64,000 bases of DNA from Gnetum montanum (lineage: Eukaryota; Streptophyta; Gnetopsida; Gnetales; Gnetaceae): positions 84,310-148,309 of the forward strand of contig MNCI01004153.1 in NCBI GenBank assembly GCA_015680685.1, written 5' to 3'. The notes beneath the pieces were generated by a model that was not told where the DNA came from, made no database searches, and saw nothing but the letters and a program-made list of their open reading frames with translations. Position 1 is the stretch's first letter; the number at the start of each line of letters is the position of its first letter. Position numbers and translations under genes: made by a program. Below, piece by piece: positions 20,784 through 32,801 of this stretch.

Positions 20784-22970
20784 AATTGCAATCATAAAGG
20801 ATTCATTTAAGATCACTCTAGGATTTTAAATAAGTTCCTAATGATTCATAACCCTCTCTTAGGTTCTTAGATTCAGTCAAAATTTATTCTTATTATTACT
20901 TTTTAGATCCTATTGGGATTGCAAAGTTGGAAATTTTTTGAAAAGAAACCCTTAACTATTGCATTTTCTAGTGTATTATGAACAAGCCAGTTCCTTATGA
21001 CATCTCACAGTTATTATATTCTTGTTTAATATGTACTGGAATGATTAATTGGGAAGAATAGTTAAATTTATTATCTTTTTATTTGAGGATTTTAGTTAAA
21101 ATATAATTAATTATTATTGTTTTGACCCCTAATGTGTTCTTCTAAGCATTAGAAAATTTTAATTCAAATCACATAATTATGTATAGCACTCTTCCCCATG
21201 ACAAAGTTGGTTGTTCCATGATGAAGAGGGTTCAAGAATCATGCAAATCAAAGCTACGATGAGGAAGTTATGAAGCTTTGAAATTGGGTTGCTAAAGGGA
21301 TAGAAAAATGGCATGAACTCCCTATGTATCAAATAAGAAGAATGAAAAAGTTTTAACTCCTCACACACATATATATATTTTTATAATGATGACATCATAG
21401 ATGCAACATCATAGCTATGACATCATAGGGATGATACATCGTAGCTACAATGTCACTGTTAAAAATTTCAAGGTTTTGAGTGATTTCTGATGGAAAAATT
21501 GACTAAAATGAGTAGTCTAGAAGGTTTAGAGATGGTTCAAAGGGTTCTTATTTATGGATGATGCTTAAGATATAAGAATTTGTCATTGAAACTGTATGAA
21601 AGAAGGAATTTGGGCAAAGTAAGTTGATTAGGTTTATTGGAGATGGTCGATAGAAATTACCAAATGTATGATTCGATATAGGAAAGTAAAAATGATTTTT
21701 TAACTATTTTGGAGGCACAAGATGATGTGGAATTGGTCATTAGGTATGAAGCACAAAAATTATACAAGTGGGTCCTCCCCAAAGCAGGCTACAACCTTTA
21801 GTGCCCTTGTATAACCACAATTAAAAGTGTTCATAGGTACTCAAGGAGTTGAATGTAAAACATACGTGTCTTCCAAAAGTACACATGTTAGTATTGCCTT
21901 AATGAGAAAATAACACTATATTATACATAACCATTAAATTATGATTATATATAGTAGTGAGGTGAAATGGGAGTAGCAGGGATTGCAGAAAATGGAACAT
22001 GAGGTGTCTTACCATAGGTATAAAGAATTTTGTGTGTGATGTATGGTTAAGGTAATCATTAGCTTTTCTGCTCTTCTGTCCAAGATCCAAACCAAGTCCA
22101 TAACACTTATCATTGATATCACATTACAACATCTCAAAACTAAGAACCACAAGACTACCACAACTACAATGAGTATAAACACTTGGCAATGACGTTCAAA
22201 GATGTAGTTATTAATAACACACTTATTTTAAAAAAGACTTGGCCATTGCATAAAGGAGTGCCTTTAGGCATAGGTAACACATCTTTTAGGCATAGGTAAC
22301 ACATCTTTTTAGCCTTGAACTTTCCTATGTTCAAGCATGAATAACATGTCTTTCCAGTGGAACCCATAGAAATTTTTATTCTATATGTTTATTATGTTAT
22401 TACTATCTTAACCTTACCAGAAGACTACCTTCAATGGTAAGGTAACACTTATTTTAAACATACTTTCACTTTTCGTTAGTTCTAAAGTAAATAATACAAC
22501 TTAATAGTAAGATAAGACTTATAGTAGCAACCTTAGAGAATCCACAAATACCCTTGATGTCAAATCCTTTTCATTCCCACTTGGTCCTTCACTTTTCTAT
22601 CCAGGCATAACAATTACAATTTATTTTAATTTTATTATGGGAAGAATATAATTATGTCCATGATAAGAATCTTTTAATAATTTGATAGCATAGGATGAAT
22701 TTGCATTATTAGAACTACATCTGGTCTTATTCCTTTACACTTTTTTAGAAAAATCAATAAAAATATGTACAATAAAGATAGTGAGAAAATTATAGAAAAG
22801 TAATAAGAAATGTAAAATGTATCAAGAATTTAAAAGTTATCAAACAATGAAAAATGATTAAGAAATGGTTAAAATATAAAAGAATGGAAAATATATGAAA
22901 TAATGTAAAAACTGGTAAGAAAAGAAAAAAGTAGAAACATGTAAGAAGAATTGGTGCCTAAGTGTCAAAC
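20784..22970 (-). other. H non-coding region between integrase and ORF2
   Basis: 2.2 kb with no maintained frame. Landmarks in sense order (right to left): a T-rich tract (22740-22960 on the plus strand is A-rich), block 2 at 22250-22370 and block 1 at 21760-21835 (plus strand CAAGTGGGTCCTCCCCAAAG). Then comes the internal promoter-like array at 21365-21460. Block 2 has a local tandem duplication (TTTAGGCATAGGTAACACATC twice near 22264-22310). Confidence 0.65.
21365..21460 (-). promoter_or_regulatory. internal promoter-like array upstream of H ORF2
   Basis: Five units (GACATCATAG, AACATCATAG, GACATCATAG, TACATCGTAG, CAATGTCAC) recur about every 15 bp at 21387-21455. On the minus strand they are followed by TTATAAAAATATATATAT (21370-21388). 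The units resemble the U3 array of H's own LTR at 2930-2965 (GCTATGATATCGGAG...). It lies about 600 bp upstream of the ORF2 start. Confidence 0.55.
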
Positions 22971-23522
22971 ATGACACCCCCATGACTATCGTTATATGTG
23001 GAGATTAGAAAGATTGAATGGGTAGTGAACTACTTGGTAGATAGGGTAGAGTCCTTGAAAGAGTAAGGAAAGTCATGGTATGATTTTACTTATTGAATAT
23101 TGATAAGGATCAGTTTTTGTGGACTTATTGGGTGGTAGATTTGCATGGCGCTGAATTCGTATGTAGCATGGACAATATAGGGTCCCTCCTATAAGGTTTT
23201 GAGCTTAGCCTTTTGCAGAACATGACTAGGATCATAGTAAAGGACATTACCACCTAAATTAATAAACACTTATCTTATTTTGGCATCATGTCTACACTTG
23301 GAGTATTTTTTGTGAAATTTGTTACTCATTTTAGCTACTAGTCTATTTTTATCTAAGAGATTTAGACTCATTAGGTGCTCTCTTTGAGCTAAGCTTAGAT
23401 CTAGGTTAAGTATACTGGTAGTGGAAAAGGTATTGAGTTTCTCTTTGATCAATCAAGTAGGTAGTTTACCATGAACTAACTTATATGGTGAATACCCTAT
23501 AGGAAGTTTCCAAGTTGATCTA
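22971..23522 (-). pseudogene. H integrase, C-terminal part (split by element C)
   Basis: The minus strand shows the GPY module ('EGPYIV', near 23175-23200) and the 'DLSLAQREHLMSLNLLDKNRL' stretch (23330-23400) shared with P1 and P2. The gene stops at ATCTA (23518-23522), where element C begins, and resumes after ATCTA at 59932-59936 ('TATGCCCATAGAGCATC'), matching the uninterrupted sequence in P1 near 13250 and P2 near 35240. Confidence 0.85.
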
Positions 23523-24010
23523 TGATTAATTGTAAATCATCTACATCGATTAAGCCCCTTCGATGCATGATTTGATGCATTGATGTGGCCCTGCCAATGT
23601 AGTGTCTCTTTTTGCCTATAAATACATGCTTATCCATTGTGTTTCTGGAATATCTTGTCATAGTTGTAGTAGAGCTCTTGTATTTTTGTCATTTGAAAGT
23701 TAGAATATTTTTCTAAGTGCATGCAATAGAAGTTAAGAGTGTACAGATCTTTATTCAAGCACTATTATACCTTAGCACAATAGTGTGTACGATAATAAAG
23801 ATGAGATTTTTGATAAACCTTGCAACACTTTGAAATAGATTAATTATTTATTTTGGCATTTAATGTTTTATGAAATTTTCTTTAATGATTTAACTAATTA
23901 AATAATTAATTAGGCTAAATTAAATAGTGATTAATTAAGCACATAAGTACGAACACTCCGAGCATACACTTGATGCTTGGTAATCCCAAAAACACTTAAT
24001 CTTTGGTAAT
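23523..24010 (+). repeat. C 5' LTR, left part
   Basis: Aligns with 59052-59560 of the 3' LTR: the ATCGATGCA-type units (23560-23580), CTATAAATA at 23616-23624 and AATAAAGATGAG near 23791. About 20 bp are missing near the start. It ends ...TTTGGTAAT at the composite insertion and continues at 41866. The two parts sum to about 856 bp against 880 bp for the 3' LTR. Confidence 0.88.
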
Positions 24011-24870
24011 TGATGAGTGGCTAGGTACCCCTACACTCAATAATATGAATACGAATGCTCACGCATGATCCAGTTGAACTCCGCAGATAGACTAGTTGTG
24101 GTATCTAGATAGTTACACATTGATCGCAGTTCGTTGTCTTCCCACCCAAACTAGTATTTACTTGATCACGTATGGTTTAGTCCAAAGTGAGGTGAATGAT
24201 GTGATCCTAAACTAGTGTTACTCCTAGAGACAATGGGAAATAAACTTGTTGTAAGCTAATAGGCGATAAGAAGCAAAATCTAAACTAGCCTAAGTGTAAT
24301 GAGCATTTTTCCTTAATCATTCATACACATTTTGGACCTCATGTACTACTTCTGGGATTACCAAGCACACGTTACTTAAGCACTCCTAAATACGCTACTA
24401 GGTTACCAAGTAGTTACACTTCAATGTTCATGATTAAGTCATACTCATTCCACATTTAATAATAGAAATAGTAAATGATGGTAAAGAAATATTAACTAAC
24501 GAAACAATAAATAACAATAACAATTAAACAATTAAAAACTAAGTGAATGCTGCAATGATGGAGTAATCTCGATCTTTATTACTGATCATGTGCGTGTCCA
24601 AGTATGTCACACTTGAATAAAGATTCCATACAATTACAATCATCACACTATGGACATGCATTGGGGAAAGAACTACAATGAATTAAAAATTGATAAAAAG
24701 ACTCTACACTTACACTTACCGACTCCCCCATTCCTGTGTGCCCAAATGTGTATTTATAGGCTTACACAAGAATGAAGATATCATGTATTCGATATCATTA
24801 CCCAGGCTATGATATTGTGTACCCGATATCAAGGATCCGATATCAGGGCCTAGCAAGACACGATTCATCA
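24011..24870 (-). repeat. composite outer 3' LTR (type B)
   Basis: 860 bp. It starts TGATGAGTGGCTAGG and ends CGATTCATCA on the plus strand. Minus-strand U3 has GATATC/GATATT units at 24780-24845, TATA (CTATAAATAC) at 24750-24760 and an AATAAAGATC signal near 24580. It pairs with 41004-41865, differing at roughly one base in eleven over the first 205 bp by eye. Confidence 0.88.
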
Positions 24871-25060
24871 TACCCCCACAACTGAATAACAACTTATCCT
24901 CGAGTCAGAAAAAATGAGAATGGGTTCAATTGGTTACATAGTGGACAGGTATGGGATTATTGACTAACTAGGAATTACTCATGTCATAGTGTGGAATTGA
25001 ACAAAACAAAATTGGGACACAGACATAGAATTTACAAAAAAAAAAAAAATTTGCTGGAAC

Positions 25061-27813
25061 TCATGTTCTTGGTAGTGGTGGCTCCTCCATAGGTCTCTTC
25101 CCCTTATCTTGTGCTCTAAGTTTTGGAAATGGATGCCTCTGAAGAAGTGCTTGGAGTTTTTCTTCCTCCATTCATGGATCCTACACCATCCATGCTAATG
25201 TTCCAATATTTGATGGATTCCGCACCTCCCATGGGCACGGTAGTTGCAGAAACATATGATTGGCCTTGACATACCAAGCCTCAAACAGCTGTCATTCCTC
25301 TTCATAGGCTCTAGCTTTGTCTTTGTATTCTTGATAGTGCGTGAGCCATTGAGCCAAATCCATCATGACATCATTCTATCCTTGGTAGTTGGTTTTGACC
25401 ACCTCTAATTCAGAATTTGCCACTTCTAATTTTTGTAGTGTCTTCTTGTGTTCAACAAATTCTGTTTCATATTTTGTGTAGGTAGTTGCTACCTGCTTTT
25501 TCAATTTTCTTCTTAGACATCCTATTTTCAACATGGCCAAGTTGGCATACCACATGTTTGCCAACTCTGTGTATTCTATGAGATCTTGTATCTGTAGGTC
25601 CCAACTTTTTAGTTCTGCTTGGTGGGTGAAGGAAGAGGTATCCAATATGGTTCGCCAATCAACATTTTGGGCACTGAGTGTATTAATGTGGGCTTCGGCC
25701 ATATGGATTTCTTTTTCAACCACCTATTTGTACATCCCCACCTGATCTTTGAAGTGCTCCTTGAGCTTTTCATATTGCTTGACCTCATTCTTCCACACGC
25801 TTATTTCAATTGCCATCTTTTGATGGATCACACGTACCTCCTCCATTGAGAGTGTTCTATATTCTCTAGCCAAGCGATTCATATCCTGGTTGATTCTTAT
25901 TAATTGTTCTTGTAATTGTTGATAATTTTCTTTAAGAACATTTTTTCATTTCTCTACTATGGTCAACTAGAGATTTTCGGCGGCGAGGCATTTATTTTCT
26001 TCTTGCGAAGCCTTGAGTGCTTTGGCATGTGCATACATTTGAGCTTGTGCCTTAGAAGCATCCCAATCAACCTTCTCTTTTTCCTCAACCAATTTTTTAT
26101 TCTCTTCTAGCAATTTATTCAGTTGCTGTATCTAGAAAGATTCTAGCTAGTCTATAGGGATGAATTGGAATGGATCCCATTGTGCAGCTTGTAGGGTGAT
26201 GAGCTTTTCTTAGAGTCTTTCTAACTCCTCCTCTGCATGCTTGGCCCTAAACTCTGCCATGACCAACTTCCCTTTTGTGGAGGTGAGGTCTAACTGACTT
26301 GCTATGACATCTTGAGAGATGTTAAACAGGGACGACATCACTTGTCCTGTCTGCAGCAACCAATCTAAAACATCCTCATGCTCCGTAGGAGTCATCGAGG
26401 GACCAACCAAAGTTTGAGCATCGCATGCTCCTATAAAATCTGTCAATGGCATAATAGGGACATTAAATGATTCTTTTATGTGATCTATGACTACTTTTGC
26501 TGCTCCCGCTACATCTTGGTGCTACATGACCACTACTGTGGCACCTTTATGAGTTTCTAATCGCACCTGGAAAGATGCAGCATTTCAGAGATCTATTGTG
26601 ACTAGTATGATTCCCCTCCTCCTGTTTGGATAGATACCTTGTCCCATGCGCAATAAATTGAGACCATGGGTTATACGACATCATTGATAACTCTAAAGAG
26701 ATTAGCCTCATCACAACTTCCCCAACTAACCATTCTAGCAATGGCCCTAAGATGGCTCATTGACGATCGATAGTCCTGTGGCAACAGTGGTGGCTGGTCT
26801 TGCTGGCCTATAAGTCGTGTTCTGGGCCTTGCTTCCTATTCCTTCTTAAGCTCTAGTGTCTCACCAGCACTTTTCCTTAGGGCTAGTGACTTCAGTAATT
26901 CAGTGAATAAAGCATTTTGGGCCTTTCTGGGGACGTCATTGGTATACCTCAGAATTCCAGCAAATCAACATAGCTTCCTAATGAGATAGGGGAAGGGCAA
27001 TGCGGACTTCCCTGTCTTATGTTCTTCAAACCACCTCAAAATTTCTATAAGATATAGATGTGTTAGGTTGGCATTAACCTTGCCCATCAAGATGGCACTT
27101 CCTCTAGCCACATATGTGGAAATTCTATTTAAACCTTTTTTTGGGAAAATGTGGTATGTGCCAATTTTGAAGTAGATTCTCTCTTCAAGTGTTAGCTCTC
27201 CATATGCTTTATCTTCCTTACCGTACGTCCTTTTCAACCATATCTTCCATGCATCAGCATTGGAACGAGTGGATAAGTGAGCAACTTTTGGCAAAGAAAT
27301 CAATAGAAATGGCTTTGGCAAAGAAATCAGAAGATTTAGAACTTTCAAAATGGCTTTGGCAAAGAAATCAATAGAAATACCACCAATATCAATGGTGGTG
27401 CCTTCTTCTTTGTTGTGCCAAAATTGGTACATCTCTCCCATGTTCCAATCACCACTTTCAAAGAGAATAGGCCATAATGGGGACCCTTTAAGTTGCCCCC
27501 TAACTACTTCAGGAGAAAACTTAGTGAAAGGTCCAAAGTTGAGTTCCACAATCACAATTGCTGATGTGGACCTTTCATGAATTTCCTAAACACATTCCGA
27601 AGACAACGTAAGATGTTGACCCTATTCAGGTGCTCCAATGTCTCCTCCTTTCACATGTCCCAATTGCATAGTAACAAGAGGTTCATGATGAATGCTGAAT
27701 GCTTGTGCCTCCTATTTTGTTTGTTACTTGAGAGACACCTGGTCTCTACCTCTTCTTGGTCATTTGGATGCACCTTGAGAGGGTCCTCCTTGTTGTCCTC
27801 TTTTAGGGGTCAT
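25061..27813 (-). pseudogene. N1 ORF2: plant-transposon-protein-like domain plus long coiled coil
   Basis: From the ATG at 27811-27813 ('MTPKRG...') to the stop at 25061-25063, 2753 bp, about 917 codons with stops and shifts. The N-terminal third (26965-27555, open for 196 codons) carries 'RGQLKGSPLWPIL', 'YQFWHNKEEGT', 'TYHIFPKKGLNRISTYVARG' and 'LPFPYLIRKLC'. This resembles the 'putative plant transposon protein' domain found in plant LTR elements. The rest is Glu/Lys/Leu-rich with heptad character (25376-25723) and ends proline-rich. No membrane helix or signal peptide is obvious, so an envelope role is not supported. The function is unknown. Confidence 0.75.
27293..27381. repeat. in-frame tandem duplication in N1 ORF2
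   Basis: TTTGGCAAAGAAATCA occurs three times (27284, 27314 and 27354 regions). The middle and last copies share ATGGCTTTGGCAAAGAAATC. N2 and H have a single copy here. The insertion keeps the frame, giving L-L-I-S-L-P-K repeated in the protein. Confidence 0.8.
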
Positions 27814-29810
27814 TTGCAATCACACAGAGCCATCTATTAGTAAGGTTATTTACAAAATTTGATTTATACCTTACTTCCCGCCTTAATAAATTCATTTCTT
27901 ATCTAGTGTGATTCAGAGTTAGAAAATTTTACAAAATTTTTCCCTAAAAGTATTGATATTGGTTCCAATTTTGATTAGGTGACTCTAAAAAATATTTTTT
28001 ATGGTCTAGGTGAAGAGATAAAATTAATTTGACAAACAGGTTTAACATTTTTAAGGTCATTTACTGTTTATGATACCCTTCGAGCAACGATGAATTTTGA
28101 AAAAACTATGCGCAACTTGGAGCATACCCTTCCCCCATTACTAAGTCAAACACTCTAGGTTTAGACAAGTTCGATTGGAATGAGAATCAGAGCATTAATG
28201 AGCAAGATATGGAAGTTGGAATGGTAGGTGCTCATAGCATCAGAATTCGTAGAATAAAATTTCAACAACTCCCCTTGTATGAACAGTGAAAAATGATGTT
28301 GACTTACACTGTGGGATCCCTATATATAGTTTTTATAAACACGATATCGCGTACCCGATAGCGTGGACCTGATATTGCGTCGAACCTGATATTGTGTCCT
28401 TTTGAAAAGAGGGTATTTGGCAAAATTGATGAATTTCTAAATTTCCAAGGTCAACAATGAAGGATTTAAGGTTAGTTTGAAAGGTCTAGGGTAACATCGA
28501 AGAGACCTAAGGGCATCAAAAGTGTAATGAAGTGGAATTTGACAATGAAATTCATGAATAGGATGAGGAAAAAGGACATGTTTTGGTGCATAAGAATGTT
28601 GGAATTTAAAATGATGATAAAGGAAAAGATTATTGTAGTAATGCAATACTTAAAGGGTATAAAATGATGTGAGGATGATGTGCAATGAGTGCAAATTACA
28701 AAAATTAGGCAAGTGGGTCCTCCCCAAAGTAGGTTTCTACCTATCATGTCCTTATGTAACCACACCTAGAAATGTCTGTAGGGACTAAAAGGGTTAAATG
28801 TAATTTGTAGCAGTACAACAAAACACACACACATGTAAATACTAGCATGATGAGGTATGCGTTTGATGCTACACAAGACACAAGTCAAGAATTCATGAAG
28901 AATGAGATGAGGTGAATTGTAGAAGGGATTGCAGAGATTAGGACATGAGGTCACTGACCTAGGGCACAATGAATCCTAAGTGTAGAGCATGATTAATGTG
29001 TCATTAGCCCGTCGCTCCAAAATCAAGACCAAGTTCATTCTTTTGATCAGTGACAGTGCACTGTTTCATCCAATGATGAGCAACCATAAGAACACCATGA
29101 CAGCAAGGCATACGATCACTTGGTGTTTTGTCCAAGGAAGAAGTGATTTGGAATTCCTCTACAGCACATTTTTTTCTTTATCTTTTATTTCTCTCTTTTT
29201 TTTTCTAGCCACTTTGGCACATTGTCCTTTCCAAAAGTGAAATGAAGAAGCCACCAACCTTCAGGAATGGGTGCATGTCTTTCCAATGGGACCCCCAGAA
29301 TAGTATTGAGTTTCTTTAAAGTGCCTTTATTACTCTTACTCCCATTTTTCATTAGATATACAAGGATCTTAGTAAAACTAGGATACATGATAGCACCCAC
29401 AGATGTCACCAAAAAGAATCCACAAGTCCCCTTGATGTTACACCCTAGCCATTCCCTCTTAGTCCATCCTTGTTTTCTCTGGGCATAATGAGAACAAAAT
29501 TACTTTTAAGTTTTCATGATGACAAGAATGTCATCATACCCAAATTAGAACCTCTTATTAATAGAATGGTTGGGTGGATGTGGTGGGCTCGTTGTCCAAA
29601 TAATTAGTTACCTGAGAGTTGATAGGATAAAACAACACCTCAACCAATGAGTCACATAAGTGTTTTATTCATAGATGAGATTACCCATAAAAAGATAAAA
29701 AAAATAAATAATAAATAAAAAGATAAAACAAAAAATGGAAAAATGAAAAAAATGGAAAATAAAAAATTATAAAATTAAATAAAAGAAAAAACATTTATTA
29801 ATTCTACTCG
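27814..29810 (-). other. N1 non-coding region between gag and ORF2
   Basis: 2 kb. In sense order (right to left): a T-rich tract (29690-29790), block 2 at 29240-29305, block 1 at 28700-28760 and the internal promoter-like array at 28318-28400. It is colinear with N2, H and C. No maintained reading frame. Confidence 0.7.
28318..28400 (-). promoter_or_regulatory. internal promoter-like array upstream of N1 ORF2
   Basis: Units GATATCGCG, GATAGCGTG, GATATTGCG and GATATTGTG start at 28343, 28357, 28371 and 28388. On the minus strand they are followed by TTATAAAAAC and CTATATATAG (28320-28338). The stretch CACGATATCGCGTACC is identical to one in the U3 of the N2 LTR (near 49592). The ORF2 ATG is about 510 bp downstream. 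Confidence 0.65.
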
Positions 29811-31930
29811 TTAGAATGGAGGATATCCCCCATAACTAACTTTTGATCATGGGGAGAATTAATAAATGGAAGGTTTGGATCCAAGCATTTTGGGAACATT
29901 GGAGTTTGATCATATCCAGACTACTAGGTGTCCTTTTATGTGGTGGTTGGAATGTACCCAAATTGGGGTTCACACCTTTGATTAAAGTAGGCATAGTGGG
30001 AAAAATTATAAGATGTGGTTAATTGATAAGGAGTTGACCCACCATGACACCTGTGACCATAAGATGGTATGCAAGGATTAGTATGTCTCCTGATGTGGTT
30101 ATATTCATTGGGCCACATGGTAGTTGGAGTATTGATTGGTGCCCCTAATAAGGTAATAGGAGGCATTTTGTTCGAAGAGGCAAATGCATCACAACGTTGA
30201 ACTTGCACTAGGTTGGGGGATGTAGTGGTTTTGAAAGCATGTTGTCTCTTTCTTTAGTCGTGCCTAAAGAAAGGACACTTTAGATTTTATGGAGGACTTC
30301 CACTACTGTTGACTGTAGCAGCACAAGTAATGTTCGTGGGTTGCAAAACCTGCTAGCAAAACCAGTGGCAATGTAGAAGGAGGTGAAGGGTGAGAATATT
30401 GAGGGCAAGGAGAAGTGCAAGGAACATGAGGTGGTGATCTTATAGGAGAGGACTTAGGTTGATAGTACTTAGGAGAATGATAACGATGTGATGAGATAGA
30501 GGATGTTGACCCAGTTGGGAAAATAGGATGCTGAACCTTATAAGTGCTTGGGTTCGGATGGTATGAAGAGCACGACCAGTTTGAGGGTGGCCTCCCCCAT
30601 GACTAGGATTTTTTCCACCGTGATTGAACACGGTATTTTTGTAAGAACTCTGGATGTAACATTCCTCCCCAATGCTCATGTAAATGTGACAATATTGGGA
30701 ATTAACATTTGGGGTGATCATACATGCAAATGTTACATTGATACGTAGGATTAGCAGTTGAGTTATTATCCTTATTGTCTTCAACCCTTCTTTCCTATTA
30801 TCTAGTGGTGTTCTGTCCTATTTCTTGGTTCATCATGGTTCTACCTCTAATAGTGTTGGCATATTCTCCACATCTTTCATGTATCCATTTTTTCATCTTA
30901 TTGATCTTTGACTCAATTTCATATAGTGATTGTAGTATTGGCAAAGATGATTCCACCTCCTTGAAGTGAGTTGATTTCTCTTCTTCATGATCATGGACCT
31001 TTGCTATTTCAAGATTTTTGTCCTATTGAGAGCTTTCAACATTCCCCCATTTAGCCATTTCTCTTTCTCCTTTTGCTACCCACTTAATAAGTTCTTGGAA
31101 TTGGTGGGTTCGTGGCTTGTATAGTTGACATTGGGCATACATCCCTAGGGTCTCCCTTGTTTCATTACGGAGCCCATCCGTGATGTGGTACATTAGCCTT
31201 CCCTTGAAGAATCCATGGCCTGGGCAATTATTTAACAACGAATAGTATCTTTCTAAGGCCATGTTCAAGGGTTCATGTTGCCCCTATTTCCATTCTTGGA
31301 TTTGTCTCCTCAAGGCTGACACTCTTGCATAGGTTTGATATCTTTCATTGAAGAGGTCTACCATTGTTGGCCAATGTCGAATTGATTTTGGTCTTAAGGA
31401 ACTGTACCATACTTTTGCTTGCCCAACAAGTGTCATAGAAAAGAGCTTAAGTTTTGGCCATCCATTATCAATATTTTTCCATGCATAGGCATCATTAAAG
31501 TCTTGTAAATGATGTTTCGGATCTGAATCATAGCCTCCTGAAAACTTGGGAAAGTTATTTAAATCAAGCTTGGGTAGACAGCTTTCCTTAAGATGCCTAC
31601 GGGATATTCAAACAGCCTCTTGTATATGCATTAGGCTCTTAGTTTCTAGAAAGGGTTCATTGTCACTAGGTAGGTTATGAATTTGTGAGTTGGGACAATG
31701 TTGTCTTCATATATGTACATAGGAGACCCCTGCATAAGATTGAGTACTCCAAACTTCGTCTTCATCATCATATAATTCATTGGTTCTCCAATGAATTTCC
31801 TTACTAGTTGTTGCATTATCATAGTCTTGTGAGAGAGAAATTACTTGAGAATTTGTGTGTGACTTATTTGCAATTACTTGCTTTTTTAAAAGGTATATTG
31901 TCAAGGCTCCACTATAGTAATCTTGGATGA
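29811..31930 (-). pseudogene. N1 gag
   Basis: The Gag core at 31023-31268 reads 'ERYYSLLNNCPGHGF' and 'RETLGMYAQ', as in P1. A zinc-knuckle-like C-N-I-C-M-Y-D-H-P lies near 30715-30745, followed by a Pro/Ser/Tyr/His-rich tail. The N-terminal segment (31707-31904) differs from that of P gag, so the two gags are separate lineages or N has replaced its 5' part. No pol follows: the sequence passes directly into the T-rich non-coding region. Confidence 0.72.
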
Positions 31931-31957
31931 TGTAACTAATCTAAATAACTAGCACCA

Positions 31958-31975
31958 TCTTCGGCAATGGTGCCA
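31958..31975 (-). other. N1 primer-binding site, tRNA-Asp type
   Basis: Minus strand TGGCACCATTGCCGAAGA, 14 of 18 against the tRNA-Asp complement, with all four differences G-to-A. It sits one base inside the type A LTR, so this LTR is in the 5' position relative to N1. Confidence 0.82.
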
Positions 31976-31976
31976 A

Positions 31977-32801
31977 TGATGAGCAACAAGGTACCCCTAT
32001 GCCCAACCATACAAATACAAGTGTTCATGCTTGATCTGGTCGAATTCCAAGGATTAAGTTCTTACGCACTTAGACAAAACAAGGATGAGTTATGCAATCG
32101 TTGTCTTCCCAAGCTTACTTGTAAGACACAATTGTATGGTTAACTCGAGGTATGTGATTTTTATTATTTTATGTTTATGTTCTTGATGCTTAAAAGAGAG
32201 AAATGAGGTAATTTAATAGCTAATTTGATTTAACTAATTAACTATCTTCTAACTAGTCCTAACACCAGCATCCTTTCCCACTTTTTAGACACATCCTGAA
32301 CTAGTGTAACACTACTGGGATTACCAAATGCTAATCATTACTGGGTTACCAAGTGTTCCACGTATGCTCAAAGTGGTCATGTTGAGTGTGCTAATTCATT
32401 GATAATTGACAATTAATAATTCTATGAAATAACATTAACTAATTATTGAAAGTATCAAATAATAGTAAATAACATGAAATGCAATAATTACGCTATTTTG
32501 AATGTTGCAAGGTTTATCACAAAGTTCGTCTTTATTTTCAGACACAAGGTGTGCTTAGGTACACAATGCTTGAATAAAGATCCATTCATTTTATGACTCC
32601 TACTACAGGCACTCAGAAATAATTCTAACTCTGGAAGGGAAAAACTGCAAGAGTTCATCTAAGGAACTAAAAACTAATGCCAAAACAAGTGCCCCTATCT
32701 CTTATTTATAGGCAATAAGACAGGTTCTGACATTGCATGTTTGATATCACATATCTGATATCGAGGGTCCGATATCGAGGGTCTGATATTGGGACTGATC
32801 A
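31977..32801 (-). repeat. inner LTR of the composite (type A)
   Basis: 825 bp, beginning TGATGAGCAACAAGGTACC and ending GGACTGATCA. It follows the P1 LTRs rather than the outer LTRs through both halves (GAATTCCAAGGATTAAG at the left, the A-type GATATC array at the right). It has N1 gag and a primer site on one side and the P2 polypurine tract (32802-32819) on the other, so it serves as 5' LTR for N1 and 3' LTR for P2. Confidence 0.85.

Noticed and set aside
25376-25723. ORF2 as a retroviral-type envelope protein
   Set aside because: Its position fits, but I see no signal peptide, membrane anchor or furin-like site; the protein is soluble-looking and coiled-coil rich.
29690-29800. A-rich tracts (also 12560-12690, 34560-34680, 54415-54520) as microsatellites or scaffold sites
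   Set aside because: They fall at the same place in each element, as a T-rich tract on the sense strand after integrase or gag, so they are inherited element sequence.
24011-32801. N1 as an ordinary element with LTRs 24011-24870 and 31977-32801
   Set aside because: Those two LTRs are of different types (B and A). The true partner of 24011-24870 is 41004-41865, and the target duplication lies outside 41865, not at 32801.
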